A stretch of DNA of 64,000 nt from Nemertoderma westbladi. Lineage: Eukaryota > Xenacoelomorpha > Nemertodermatida > Nemertodermatidae. The stretch is from NCBI GenBank assembly GCA_032718475.1, contig JAUCBJ010007053.1, positions 90,355-154,354 on the forward strand. Direction: 5' to 3'. Below are positions 31,638 to 44,800 of this stretch, piece by piece. The translations under genes were made by a program, and so were the position numbers. How positions within the stretch are numbered: position 1 is the stretch's first letter; each line of letters opens with the position of its first letter. The notes beneath the pieces are model-generated. The model made no database searches. It worked only from the letters and a program-made list of their open reading frames with translations, and was not told the DNA's origin.

Positions 31638-32399
31638 GTAGCACCCCCAAATTGAACCTCACATTTTTGTGTCTCTGGACCATAAAATTGGGTGAAAATT
31701 ATTTTTTGTGCTACTAAACATCGTCTGGACTGTTTGTTAATAACCAAACCAAATATTTTTAAAATTGGCCCCAAAATGGCTCCGTAATGGCCAAAAGTGC
31801 GTTTTTGCACCAAGGGCTATTTCTCCACCAATATTTGTTGAAATTTGTCGAAATTTGGAATATGGGTTCAGAAGAACCATGCATCCAATTCTTCTGAACA
31901 AATGTTGCCACAAATGCTCTGGAGCCTTTTTAGAACAAAAAGGCCCCAAAAAAGGAGAAGTATTGAGAAGGGTAATCTTAACAAGTGTACCAAATTTCAA
32001 CTCATTTCAGTTAAAATTGGCGCATATATGTTTCATGAAAAAACGTCGTTCTGAGATATGGGTGTTTAAAGTTTAAGGAACAATTCAAACCTTCCCGCTA
32101 TTTTAGATAATACCATTTTTCTATGTTCAACAATAACTTTGTCAAAAATGAATGAAATTCAACGAAATTTTTCATGATTGCTAAACATATAACTAGTAAA
32201 ACAACTTTCTGTACAATTGTAAAATATAGTGCTGCTCGAAGGCTTTTCAAAAATCAGACTAGCTCTTACGTTTTGGGTAATAACTTGAGTTTGAGAAAAG
32301 ATATGAGAAAACTGCTTGCAGATTTGAAATCTCCATTAAATTTGGCACATGATAGAATAAAAAAACTTTTTTGTCAATTTGCAAAATAGGGGGTGCTAC
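31638..32399. mobile_element. Possible non-autonomous element with GTAGCACCCCC ends
   Basis: GTAGCACCCCC at 31638-31648 is mirrored by GGGGGTGCTAC at 32389-32399. The 760-bp interior has only short overlapping open frames without domains. The ends are short and the element is tentative. A C-tract follows directly. Confidence 0.35.
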
Positions 32400-32401
32400 C
32401 A

Positions 32402-32424
32402 CCCCACCCCCCCCCCCCCCCCCC
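32402..32424. repeat. Poly-C tract
   Basis: Nearly uninterrupted C run between the previous element and the 33-bp array. Confidence 0.9.
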
Positions 32425-35400
32425 TTAATTCATTTCTTCCTGTCCCGTAAGTTTATCGCCTATTTAATTCTTCCTATCCCGTAGTTTATCGCCTATTTAA
32501 TTCTTCCTGTCCCGTAGTTTATCGCCTATTTAATTCTTCCTATCCCGTAGTTTATCACCTATTTAATTCTTCCTATCCCGTAGTTTATCGCCTATTTAAT
32601 TCTTCCTATCCCGTAAGTTTATCGCGTATTTAATTCTTCCTATCCCGTAGTTTATCGCCTATTTAATTCTTCCTATCCCGTAGTTTATCACCTATTTAAT
32701 TCTTCCTATCCCGTAGTTTATCACCTATTTAATTCTTCCTGTCCCGTAGTTTATCGCCTATTTAATTCTTCCTATCCTGTAGTTTATCACCTATTTAATT
32801 CTTCCTGTCCCGTAGTTTATCGCCTATTTAATTCTTCCTATCCCGTAGTTTATCACCTATTTAATTCTTCCTATCCCGTAGTTTATCGCCTATTTAATTC
32901 TTCCTATCCCGTAAGTTTATCGCGTATTTAATTCTTCCTATCCCGTAGTTTATCGCCTATTAATTCTTCCTATCCCGTAGTTTATCACCTATTAATTCTT
33001 TCTGTCCTGTAGTTTATCGCCTATTTAATTCTTCCTATCCCGTAGTTTATCGCCTATTTAATTCTTCCTATCCCGTAGTTTATCACCTATTTAATTCTTC
33101 CTGTCCCGTAGTTTATCGCCTATTTAATTCTTCCTATCCTGTAGTTTATCGCCTATTTAATTCTTCCTGTCCCGTAAGTTTATCACCTATTTAATTCTTT
33201 CTATCCCGTTGTTTATCACCTATTTAATTATTCCTGTCCCGTAAGTTTATCACCTATTTAATTCTTCCTATCCCGTAGTTTATCACCTATTAATTCTTTC
33301 TGTCCTGTAGTTTATCGCTTATTTAATTCTTCCTATCCCGTAGTTTATCGCCTATTTAATTCTTCCTATCCCGTAGTTTATCGCCTATTTAATTCTTCCT
33401 ATCCCGTAGTTTATCACCTATTTAATTCTTCGTATCCCGTAGTTTATCACCTATTTAATTCTTCCTGTCCCGTAGTTTATCACCTATTTAATTCTTCCTA
33501 TCCCGTAGTTTATCGCCTATTTAATTTTTCCTATCCCGTAGTTTATCGCCTATTTAATTCTTCCTGTCCCGTAGTTTATCGCCTATTTAATTCTTCCTAT
33601 CCCGTAGTTTATCGCCTATTTAATTCTTCCTATCCCGTAGTTTATCACCTATTAATTCTTTCTGTCCCGTAAGTTTATCGCCTATTTAATTCTTCCTGTC
33701 CCGTAAGTTTATCGCCTATTTAATTCTTCCTATCCCGTAGTTTATCGCCTATTTAATTCTTCCTATCCCGTAGTTTATCGCCTATTTAATTCTTCCTATC
33801 CCGTAAGTTTATCGCGTATTTAATTCTTCGTATCCCGTAGTTTATCGCCTATTTAATTCTTCCTATCCCGTAGTTTATCGCCTATTTAATTCTTCCTATC
33901 CCGTAGTTTATCACCTATTTAATTCTTCCTATCCCGTAGTTTATCGCCTATTTAATTCTTCCTGTCCCGTAAGTTTATCACCTATTTAATTCTTCCTATC
34001 CCGTAGTTTATCACCTATTAATTCTTCCTGTCCCGTAGTTTATCGCCTATTTAATTCTTCCTATCCCGTAGTTTATCACCTATTTAATTCTTCCTATCCC
34101 GTAGTTTATCACCTATTTAATTCTTCCTATCCCGTAGTTTATCACCTATTAATTCTTCCTATCCCGTAGTTTATCGCCTATTTAATTCTTCCTGTCCCGT
34201 AAGTTTATCGCCTATTTAATTCTTCCTATCCCGTAGTTTATCGCCTATTTAATTCTTCCTGTCCCGTAAGTTTATCGCCTATTTAATTCTTCCTATCCCG
34301 TAGTTTATCGCCTATTTAATTCTTCCTATCCCGTAGTTTATCACCTATTAATTCTTCCTATCCCGTAGTTTATCGCCTATTTAATTCTTCCTGTCCCGTA
34401 AGTTTATCGCCTATTTAATTCTTCCTATCCCGTAGTTTATCACCTATTTAATTCTTCCTATCCCGTAGTTTATCACCTATTTAATTCTTCCTATCCCGTA
34501 GTTTATCACCTATTTAATTCTTCCTGTCCCGTAAGTTTATCACCTATTTAATTCTTCCTATCCCGTTGTTTATCGCCTATTTAATTCTTCCTATCCCGTA
34601 AGTTTATCACCTATTTAATTCTTCCTATCCCGTAGTTTATCGCGTATTTAATTCTTCCTGTCCCGTAAGTTTATCGCCTATTTAATTCTTCCTATCCCGT
34701 AGTTTATCACCTATTTAATTCTTCCTGTCCCGTAAGTTTATCACCTATTTAATTCTTCCTATCCCGTAGTTTATCACCTATTTAATTCTTCCTGTCCCGT
34801 AAGTTTATCACCTATTTAATTCTTCCTATCCCGTTGTTTATCGCCTATTTAATTCTTCCTGTCCCGTAAGTTTATCGCCTATTTAATTCTTCCTATCCCG
34901 TAGTTTATCACCTATTTAATTCTTCCTATCCCGTAGTTTATCGCCTATTTAATTCTTCCTATCCCGTAGTTTATCACCTATTTAATTCTTCCTGTCCCGT
35001 AAGTTTATCACCTATTTAATTCTTCCTATCCCGTTGTTTATCGCCTATTTAATTCTTCCTGTCCCGTAAGTTTATCGCCTATTTAATTCTTCCTATCCCG
35101 TAGTTTATCACCTATTTAATTCTTCCTATCCCGTAGTTTATCGCCTATTTAATTCTTCCTGTCCCGTAAGTTTATCGCCTATTTAATTCTTCCTATCCCG
35201 TAGTTTATCACCTATTTAATTCTTCCTGTCCCGTAAGTTTATCACCTATTAAATTCTTCCTATCCCGTTGTTTATCACCTATTTAATTCTTCCTGTCCCG
35301 TAAGTTTATCGCCTATTTAATTCTTCCTATCCCGTAGTTTATCGCCTATTTAATTCTTCCTATCCCGTAGTTTATCACCTATTAATTCTTCCTGTCCCGT

Positions 35401-38400
35401 AAGTTTATCGCCTATTTAATTCTTCCTATCCCGTAAGTTTATCGCCTATTTAATTCTTCCTATCCCGTAGTTTATCACCTATTTAATTATTCCTGTCCCG
35501 TAAGTTTATCACCTATTTAATTCTTCCTATCCCGTAGTTTATCACCTATTAATTCTTCCTGTCCCGTAAGTTTATCGCCTATTTAATTCTTCCTATCCCG
35601 TAGTTTATCGCCTATTTAATTCTTCCTGTCCCGTAGTTTATCGCCTATTTAATTCTTCCTATCCCGTAGTTTATCACCTATTTAATTCTTCCTGTCCCGT
35701 AAGTTTATCACCTATTTAATTCTTCCTGTCCCGTAGTTTATCGCCTATTTAATTCTTCCTATCCCGTTGTTTATCACCTATTTAATTCTTTCTATCCCGT
35801 AGTTTATCACCTATTTAATTCTTCCTGTCCCGTAAGTTTATCGCCTATTTAATTCTTCGTATCCCGTAGTTTATCGCCTATTTAATTCTTCCTATCCCGT
35901 AGTTTATCGCCTATTTAATTCTTCCTATCCCGTAGTTTATCACCTATTTAATTCTTCCTATCCCGTAGTTTATCGCCTATTTAATTCTTCCTATCCCGTA
36001 GTTTATCACCTATTTAATTCTTCCTGTCCCGTAGTTTATCGCCTATTTAATTCTTCCTATCCCGTAAGTTTATCACCTATTAATTCTTCCTATCCCGTAG
36101 TTTATCGCCTATTTAATTCTTCCTGTCCCGTAAGTTTATCGCCTATTTAATTCTTCCTATCCCGTAGTTTATCGCCTATTTAATTCTTCCTGTCCCGTAA
36201 GTTTATCGCCTATTTAATTCTTCCTATCCCGTAAGTTTATCGCCTATTTAATTCTTCCTATCCCGTAGTTTATCACCTATTAATTCTTTCTGTCCTGTAG
36301 TTTATCGCCTATTTAATTCTTCCTGTCCCGTAGTTTATCGCCTATTTAATTCTTCCTATCCCGTAGTTTATCACCTATTAATTCTTTCTGTCCCGTAGTT
36401 TATCGCCTATTTAATTCTTCCTATCCCGTAGTTTATCGCCTATTTAATTCTTCCTATCCCGTAAGTTTATCGCGTATTTAATTCTTCCTATCCCGTAGTT
36501 TATCGCCTATTTAATTCTTCCTATCCCGTAGTTTATCGCCTATTTAATTCTTCCTATCCCGTAGTTTATCACCTATTTAATTCTTCCTATCCCGTAGTTT
36601 ATCGCCTATTTAATTCTTCCTGTCCCGTAAGTTTATCACCTATTTAATTCTTCCTATCCCGTAGTTTATCACCTATTTAATTCTTCCTGTCCCGTAGTTT
36701 ATCGCCTATTTAATTCTTCCTATCCCGTAGTTTATCACCTATTTAATTCTTCCTATCCCGTAGTTTATCGCTTATTAATTCTTCCTATCCCGTAGTTTAT
36801 CGCCTATTTAATTCTTCCTATCCCGTAAGTTTATCGCCTATTTAATTCTTCCTATCCCGTAGTTTATCGCTTATTAATTCTTCCTATCCCGTAGTTTATC
36901 GCCTATTTAATTCTTCCTATCCCGTAGTTTATCGCCTATTTAATTCTTCCTATCCCGTAGTTTATCGCCTATTTTTAATTCTTCGTATCCCGTAGTTTAT
37001 CACCTATTTAATTCTTCCTATCCCGTAGTTTATCACCTATTTAATTCTTCCTGTCCCGTAGTTTATCGCCTATTTAATTCTTCCTATCCCGTAGTTTATC
37101 GCCTATTTAATTCTTCCTATCCCGTAGTTTATCGCCTATTTTTAATTCTTCGTATCCCGTAGTTTATCACCTATTTAATTCTTCCTATCCCGTAGTTTAT
37201 CACCTATTTAATTCTTCCTGTCCCGTAGTTTATCGCCTATTTAATTCTTCCTATCCCGTAGTTTATCACCTATTTAATTCTTCCTATCCCGTAGTTTATC
37301 GCTTATTAATTCTTCCTATCCCGTAGTTTATCGCCTATTTAATTCTTCCTATCCCGTAGTTTATCACCTATTAATTCTTCCTGTCCCGTAAGTTTATCAC
37401 CTATTTAATTCTTCCTATCCCGTAGTTTATCACCTATTTAATTCTTCCTATCCCGTAAGTTTATCGCCTATTTAATTCTTCCTATCCCGTAGTTTATCGC
37501 TTATTAATTCTTCCTATCCCGTAGTTTATCGCCTATTTAATTCTTCCTATCCCGTAAGTTTATCGCCTATTTAATTCTTCCTATCCCGTAAGTTTATCGC
37601 CTATTTAATTCTTCCTATCCCGTAGTTTATCGCTTATTAATTCTTCCTATCCCGTAGTTTATCGCCTATTTAATTCTTCCTATCCCGTAAGTTTATCGCC
37701 TATTTAATTCTTCCTATCCCGTAGTTTATCGCTTATTAATTCTTCCTATCCCGTAGTTTATCGCCTATTTAATTCTTCCTATCCCGTAAGTTTATCGCCT
37801 ATTTAATTCTTCCTATCCCGTAGTTTATCGCTTATTAATTCTTCCTATCCCGTAGTTTATCGCCTATTTAATTCTTCCTATCCCGTAAGTTTATCGCCTA
37901 TTTAATTCTTCCTATCCCGTAGTTTATCGCCTATTTAATTCTTCCTATCCCGTAGTTTATCGCTTATTAATTCTTCCTATCCCGTAGTTTATCGCCTATT
38001 TAATTCTTCCTATCCCGTAAGTTTATCGCCTATTTAATTCTTCCTATCCCGTAAGTTTATCACCTATTTAATTCTTCCTATCCCGTAGTTTATCGCTTAT
38101 TAATTCTTCCTATCCCGTAGTTTATCGCCTATTTAATTCTTCCTATCCCGTAAGTTTATCGCCTATTTAATTCTTCCTATCCCGTAGTTTATCGCGTATT
38201 TAATTCTTCCTATCCCGTAGTTTATCGCGTATTTAATTCTTCCTATCCCGTAGTTTATCACCTATTTAATTCTTCCTATCCCGTAGTTTATCACCTATTT
38301 AATTCTTCCTATCCCGTAGTTTATCGCCTATTAATTCTTCCTATCCCGTAGTTTATCGCCTATTTAATTCTTCCTGTCCCGTAGTTTATCGCCTATTTAA

Positions 38401-41400
38401 TTCTTCCTATCCCGTAGTTTATCGCCTATTTAATTCTTCCTATCCCGTAGTTTATCGCCTATTTAATTCTTCCTGTCCCGTAGTTTATCGCCTATTTAAT
38501 TCTTCCTATCCCGTAGTTTATCGCCTATTTAATTCTTCCTATCCCGTAGTTTATCACCTATTTAATTCTTCCTATCCCGTAGTTTATCACCTATTAATTC
38601 TTCCTATCCCGTAGTTTATCGCCTATTAATTCTTCCTATCCCGTAGTTTATCACCTATTTAATTCTTCCTATCCCGTAGTTTATCGCCTATTTAATTCTT
38701 CCTATCCCGTAGTTTATCGCCTATTTAATTCTTCCTATCCCGTAGTTTATCGCCTATTTAATTCTTCCTATCCCGTAGTTTATCACCTATTTAATTCTTC
38801 CTATCCCGTAGTTTATCACCTATTTAATTCTTCCTGTCCCGTAAGTTTATCACCTATTTAATTCTTCCTATCCCGTAAGTTTATCGCCTATTTAATTCTT
38901 CCTATCCCGTAGTTTATCACCTATTTAATTCTTCCTATCCCGTAGTTTATCACCTATTAATTCTTCCTGTCCCGTAGTTTATCGCCTATTTAATTCTTCC
39001 TATCCCGTAGTTTATCGCCTATTTAATTCTTCCTGTCCCGTAAGTTTATCGCCTATTTAATTCTTCCTGTCCCGTAAGTTTATCGCCTATTTAATTCTTC
39101 CTATCCCGTAAGTTTATCACCTATTTAATTATTCGTATTCCGTAGTTTATCACCTATTTAATTCTTCCTGTCCCGTAAGTTTATCGCCTATTTAATTCTT
39201 CCTATCCCGTAGTTTATCGCCTATTTTTAATTCTTCGTATCCCGTAGTTTATCGCCTATTTAATTCTTCCTGTCCCGTAGTTTATCGCCTATTTAATTCT
39301 TCCTATCCCGTAGTTTATCGCGTATTTAATTCTTCCTGTCCCGTAAGTATATCGCCTATTTAATTCTTCCTATCCCGTAGTTTATCACCTATTTAATTCT
39401 TCCTATCCCGTAGTTTATCGCCTATTTAATTCTTCCTATCCCGTAGTTTATCGCCTATTTAATTCTTCCTATCCCGTAGTTTATCGCCTATTTAATTCTT
39501 CCTATCCCGTAGTTTATCGCCTATTTAATTCTTCCTGTCCCGTAGTTTATCGCCTATTTAATTCTTCCTATCCCGTAGTTTATCGCCTATTTAATTCTTC
39601 CTGTCCCGTAAGTTTATCACCTATTTAATTCTTCCTATCCCGTAGTTTATCGCCTATTTAATTCTTCCTATCCCGTAGTTTATCGCCTATTTAATTCTTC
39701 CTATCCCGTAGTTTATCGCCTATTTAATTCTTCCTGTCCCGTAGTTTATCGCCTATTTAATTCTTCCTATCCCGTAGTTTATCGCCTATTTAATTCTTCC
39801 TGTCCCGTAAGTTTATCACCTATTTAATTCTTCCTATCCCGTAGTTTATCACCTATTTAATTCTTCCTAACCCGTAGTTTATCACCTATTTAATTCTTCC
39901 TATCCCGTAGTTTATCGCCTATTTAATTCTTCCTATCCCGTAGTTTATCGCCTATTTAATTCTTCCTGTCCCGTAAGTTTATCACCTATTTAATTCTTCC
40001 TATCCCGTAGTTTATCACCTATTTAATTCTTCCTATCCCGTAGTTTATCGCCTATTTAATTCTTCCTATCCCGTAGTTTATCTCCTATTTAATTCTTCCT
40101 GTCCCGTAAGTTTATCGCCTATTTAATTCTTCCTATCCCGTAGTTTATCGCCTATTTAATTCTTCCTATCCCGTAGTTTATCACCTATTTAATTCTTCCT
40201 GTCCCATAAGTTTATCGCCTATTTAATTCTTCCTATCCCGTAAGTTTATCGCCTATTTAATTCTTCCTATCCCGTAGTTTATCGCCTATTTAATTCTTCC
40301 TATCCCGTAGTTTATCGCCTATTTAATTCTTCCTGTCCCGTAGTTTATCGCCTATTTAATTCTTCCTATCCCGTAGTTTATCACCTATTTAATTCTTCCT
40401 GTCCCGTAAGTTTATCGCCTATTTAATTCTTCCTATCCCGTAAGTTTATCGCCTATTTAATTCTTCCTATCCCGTAAGTTTATCGCCTATTTAATTCTTC
40501 CTATCCCGTAGTTTATCACCTATTAATTCTTCCTGTCCCGTAGTTTATCGCCTATTTAATTCTTCCTATCCCGTAGTTTATCGCCTATTTAATTCTTCCT
40601 ATCCCGTAGTTTATCGCCTATTTAATTCTTCCTATCCCGTAGTTTATCGCCTATTTAATTCTTCCTATCCCGTAGTTTATCGCCTATTTAATTCTTCCTA
40701 TCCCGTAGTTTATCGCCTATTTAATTCTTCCTATCCCGTAGTTTATCGCCTATTTAATTCTTCCTATCCCGTAAGTTTATCGCCTATTTAATTCTTCGTA
40801 TCCCGTAGTTTATCTCCTATTTAATTCTTCCTATCCCGTAGTTTATCGCGTATTTAATTCTTCCTGTCCCGTAAGTTTATCGCCTATTTAATTCTTCCTA
40901 TCCCGTAGTTTATCACCTATTAATTCTTCCTGTCCCGTAGTTTATCGCCTATTTAATTCTTCCTATCCCGTAAGTTTATCGCCTATTTAATTCTTCGTAT
41001 CCCGTAGTTTATCTCCTATTTAATTCTTCCTATCCCGTAGTTTATCGCGTATTTAATTCTTCCTGTCCCGTAAGTTTATCGCCTATTTAATTCTTCCTAT
41101 CCCGTAGTTTATCACCTATTAATTCTTCCTGTCCCGTAGTTTATCGCCTATTTAATTCTTCCTATCCCGTAAGTTTATCGCCTATTTAATTCTTCGTATC
41201 CCGTAGTTTATCTCCTATTTAATTCTTCCTATCCCGTAGTTTATCGCCTATTTAATTCTTCCTATCCCGTAGTTTATCGCCTATTTAATTCTTCCTATCC
41301 CGTAGTTTATCGCCTATTTAATTCTTCCTATCCCGTAGTTTATCGCCTATTTAATTCTTCCTATCCCGTAAGTTTATCGCCTATTTAATTCTTCGTATCC

Positions 41401-41671
41401 CGTAGTTTATCTCCTATTTAATTCTTCCTATCCCGTAGTTTATCGCCTATTTAATTCTTCGTATCCCGTAGTTTATCTCCTATTTAATTCTTCCTATCCC
41501 GTAGTTTATCGCCTATTTAATTCTTCCTATCCCGTAGTTTATCGCCTATTTAATTCTTCCTATCCCGTAGTTTATCGCCTATTTAATTCTTCCTGTCCCG
41601 TAAGTTTATCGCCTATTTAATTCTTCCTATCCCGTAAGTTTATCGCCTATTCATTTCTTCCTATCCCGTAG
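32425..41671. repeat. 33-bp minisatellite made of splice-acceptor-like units
   Basis: About 280 units: TATTTAATTCTTCCTATCC followed by CGTAGTTTATCGCC. Every unit contains an AT-rich stretch, a polypyrimidine tract and CCCGTAG. A frequent 34-bp variant has CCCGTAAGTTTATCG, creating a GTAAGT donor consensus instead. Shorter units drop two T in TATTAATTC. Higher-order blocks are visible, for example around 37,480-38,100 and 40,780-41,480. The last unit runs straight into the exon at 41672 and supplies its acceptor. Confidence 0.97.
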
Positions 41672-41828
41672 TTTATCCATTCTCGACGTCGCCTACATAG
41701 ATGTCGCTTTCCGTTGCGTCGATTTTCTACTCGCGCTTTGGTTTCCCCTCGCCCTCTGGAACTGGGCGCATCCGGAACAGAATTGGTGTCTCAACCCACA
41801 GAAACTAATAAAACTAACGGACATTCAG
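41672..41828 (+). CDS. Exon f (probable TM7) between two arrays
   Basis: The acceptor is TTCTTCCTATCCCGTAG and the donor CATTCAG then GTAATA. One base plus 52 open codons fit the phase-2 end of exon e. It encodes ILDVAYIDVAFRC, a helix VDFLLALWFPLALWNW and a tail ending KLIKLTDIQ. Tryptophan-rich, stop-free sequence standing between two satellites is unlikely by chance. A final hydrophobic helix is what the TOM1/GPR137-type protein still needs. The alternative is that this exon belongs to another gene. An AG inside (ACATAG, 41,721-41,731 region) gives another frame and is less convincing. No stop codon is reached, so further exons must lie beyond the window. Confidence 0.55.
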
Positions 41829-44800
41829 GTAATAACAACTGTTCCACCCACAGAAACTCCTAAAACTAACGGACATTCAGGTAATAACTGTTCCACCCAC
41901 AGAAAGTCATGAAACTAACGAACATTCAGGTAATAACTGTTCCACCCACAGAAACTCCTAAAACTAACGGACATTCAGGTAATAACTGTTCCACCCACAG
42001 AAAGTCATGAAACTAACGAACATTCAGGTAATAACTGTTCCACCCACAGAAAGTCATGAAACTAACGAACATTCAGGTAATAACTGTTCCACCCACAGAA
42101 ACTCCTAAAACTAACGGACATTCAGGTAATAACAACTGTTCCACCCACAGAAACTCATAAAAATAACGGACATTCAGGTAATAACTGTTCCACCCACAGA
42201 AACTCCTAAAACTAACGGACATTCAGGTAATAACTGTTCCACCCACAGTAACTCATAAAACTAACGGACATTCAGGTAATAACAACTGTTCCACCCACAG
42301 AAACTCATAAAAATAACGGACATTCAGGTAATAACTGTTCCACCCACAGAAACTCATAAAACTAACGGACATTCAGGTAATAACTGTTCCACCCACAGAA
42401 ACTCATAATACTAACGGACATTCAGGTAATAACAACTGTTCCACCCACAGAAACTCATAATACTAACGGATATACAGGTAATAACAACTGTTCCACCCAC
42501 AGTAACTCATAAAACTAACGGACATTCAGGTAATAACTGTTCCACCCACAGAAACTCATAAAACTAACGGACATTCAGGTAATAACTGTTCCACCCTCAG
42601 AAACTCATAATACTAACGGACATTCAGGTAATAACAACTGTTCCACCCACAGAAACTCATAATACTAACGGATATACAGGTAATAACAACTGTTCCACCC
42701 ACAGTAACTCATAAAACTAACGGACATTCAGGTAATAACTGTTCCACCCACAGAAACTCATAAAACTAACGGACATTCAGGTAATAACTGTTCCACCCTC
42801 AGAAACTCATAATACTAACGGACATTCAGGTAATAACTGTTCCACCCACAGTAACTCATAAAGCTAACGGACATTCAGGTAATAACTGTTCCACCCACAG
42901 AAACTCATAAAACTAACGGACATTCAGGTAATAACTGTTCCACCCACAGAAACTCATAAAACTAACGGACATTCAGGTAATAACTGTTCCTCCCACAGAA
43001 ACTCATAAAACTAACGAACATTCAGGTAATAACTGTTCCACCCACAGAAACTCATAAAACTAACGGACATTCAGGTAATAACTGTTCCACCCACAGAAAC
43101 TCATAAAACTAACGGACATTCAGGTAATAACTGTTCCACCCACAGAAACTCATAAAACTAACGGACATTCAGGTAATAACTGTTCCACCCACAGAAACTC
43201 ATAAAACTAACGGACATTCAGGTAATAACTGTTCCACCCACAGAAACTCATAAAACTAACGGACATTCAGGTAATAACTGTTCCTCCCACAGAAACTCAT
43301 AAAACTAACGGACATTCAGGTAATAACAACTGTTCCACCCACAGTAACTCATAAAACTAACGGACATTCAGGTAATAACTGTTCCACCCACAGAAACTCA
43401 TAAAACTAACGGACATTCAGGTAATAACTGTTCCACCCACAGAAACTCATAAAACTAACGGACATTCAGGTAATAACTGTTCCACCCACAGTAACTCATA
43501 AAACTAACTGACATTCAGGTAATAACAACTGTTCCACCCACAGTAACTCATAAAACTAACGGACATTCAGGTAATAACTGTTCCACCCACAGTAACTCAT
43601 AAAACTAACTGACATTCAGGTAATAACAACTGTTCCACCCACAGAAACTCATAAAAATAACGGACATTCAGGTAATAACTGTTCCACCCACAGAAACTCA
43701 TAAAACTAACGGACATTCAGGTAATAACTGTTCCACCCACAGAAACTCATAAAACTAACGGACATTCAGGTAATAACTGTTCCACCCACAGAAAGTCATG
43801 AAACTAACGAACATTCAGGTAATAACTGTTCCACCCACAGAAACTCATAGAACTAACGGACATTCAGGTAATAATAACTGTTCCACCCACAGAAACTCTT
43901 AAAAATAACGGACATTCAGGTAATAACTGTTCCACCCACAGAAACTCATAAAAATAACGGACATTCAGGTAATAACTGTTCCACCCACAGAAACTCATAA
44001 AACTAACGGACATTCAGGTAATAACTGTTCCACCCTCAGAAACACATAATACTAACGGACATTCAGGTAATAACTGTTCCACCCACAGTAACTCATAAAG
44101 CTAACGGACATTCAGGTAATAACTGTTCCACCCACAGAAACTCATAATACTAACGGACATTCAGGTAATAACTGTTCCACCCACAGAAACTCATAAAACT
44201 AACGGACATTCAGGTAATAACTGTTCCACCCACAGAAACTCATAAAACTAACGGACATTCAGGTAATAACTGTTCCACCCACAGAAACTCATAAAACTAA
44301 CGGACATTCAGGTAATAACTGTTCCACCCACAGAAACTCATAAAACTAACGGACATTCAGGTAATAACTGTTCCTCCCACAGAAACTCATAAAACTAACG
44401 GACATTCAGGTAATAACAACTGTTCCACCCACAGTAACTCATAAAACTAACGGACATTCAGGTAATAACTGTTCCACCCACAGAAACTCATAAAACTAAC
44501 GGACATTCAGGTAATAACTGTTCCACCCACAGAAACTCATAAAACTAACGGACATTCAGGTAATAACTGTTCCTCCCACAGAAACTCATAAAACTAACGG
44601 ACATTCAGGTAATAACAACTGTTCCACCCACAGAAACTCATAAAACTAACGGACATTCAGGTAATAACTGTTCCACCCACAGAAACTCATAAAACTAACG
44701 GACATTCAGGTAATAACTGTTCCACCCACAGTAACTCATAAAACTAACGGACATTCAGGTAATAACAACTGTTCCACCCACAGTAACTCATAAAACTAAC

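Noticed and set aside
31589-32389. Several 60-100-codon frames on both strands
   Set aside because: They overlap each other inside a probable non-coding element and show no domain or codon signature.
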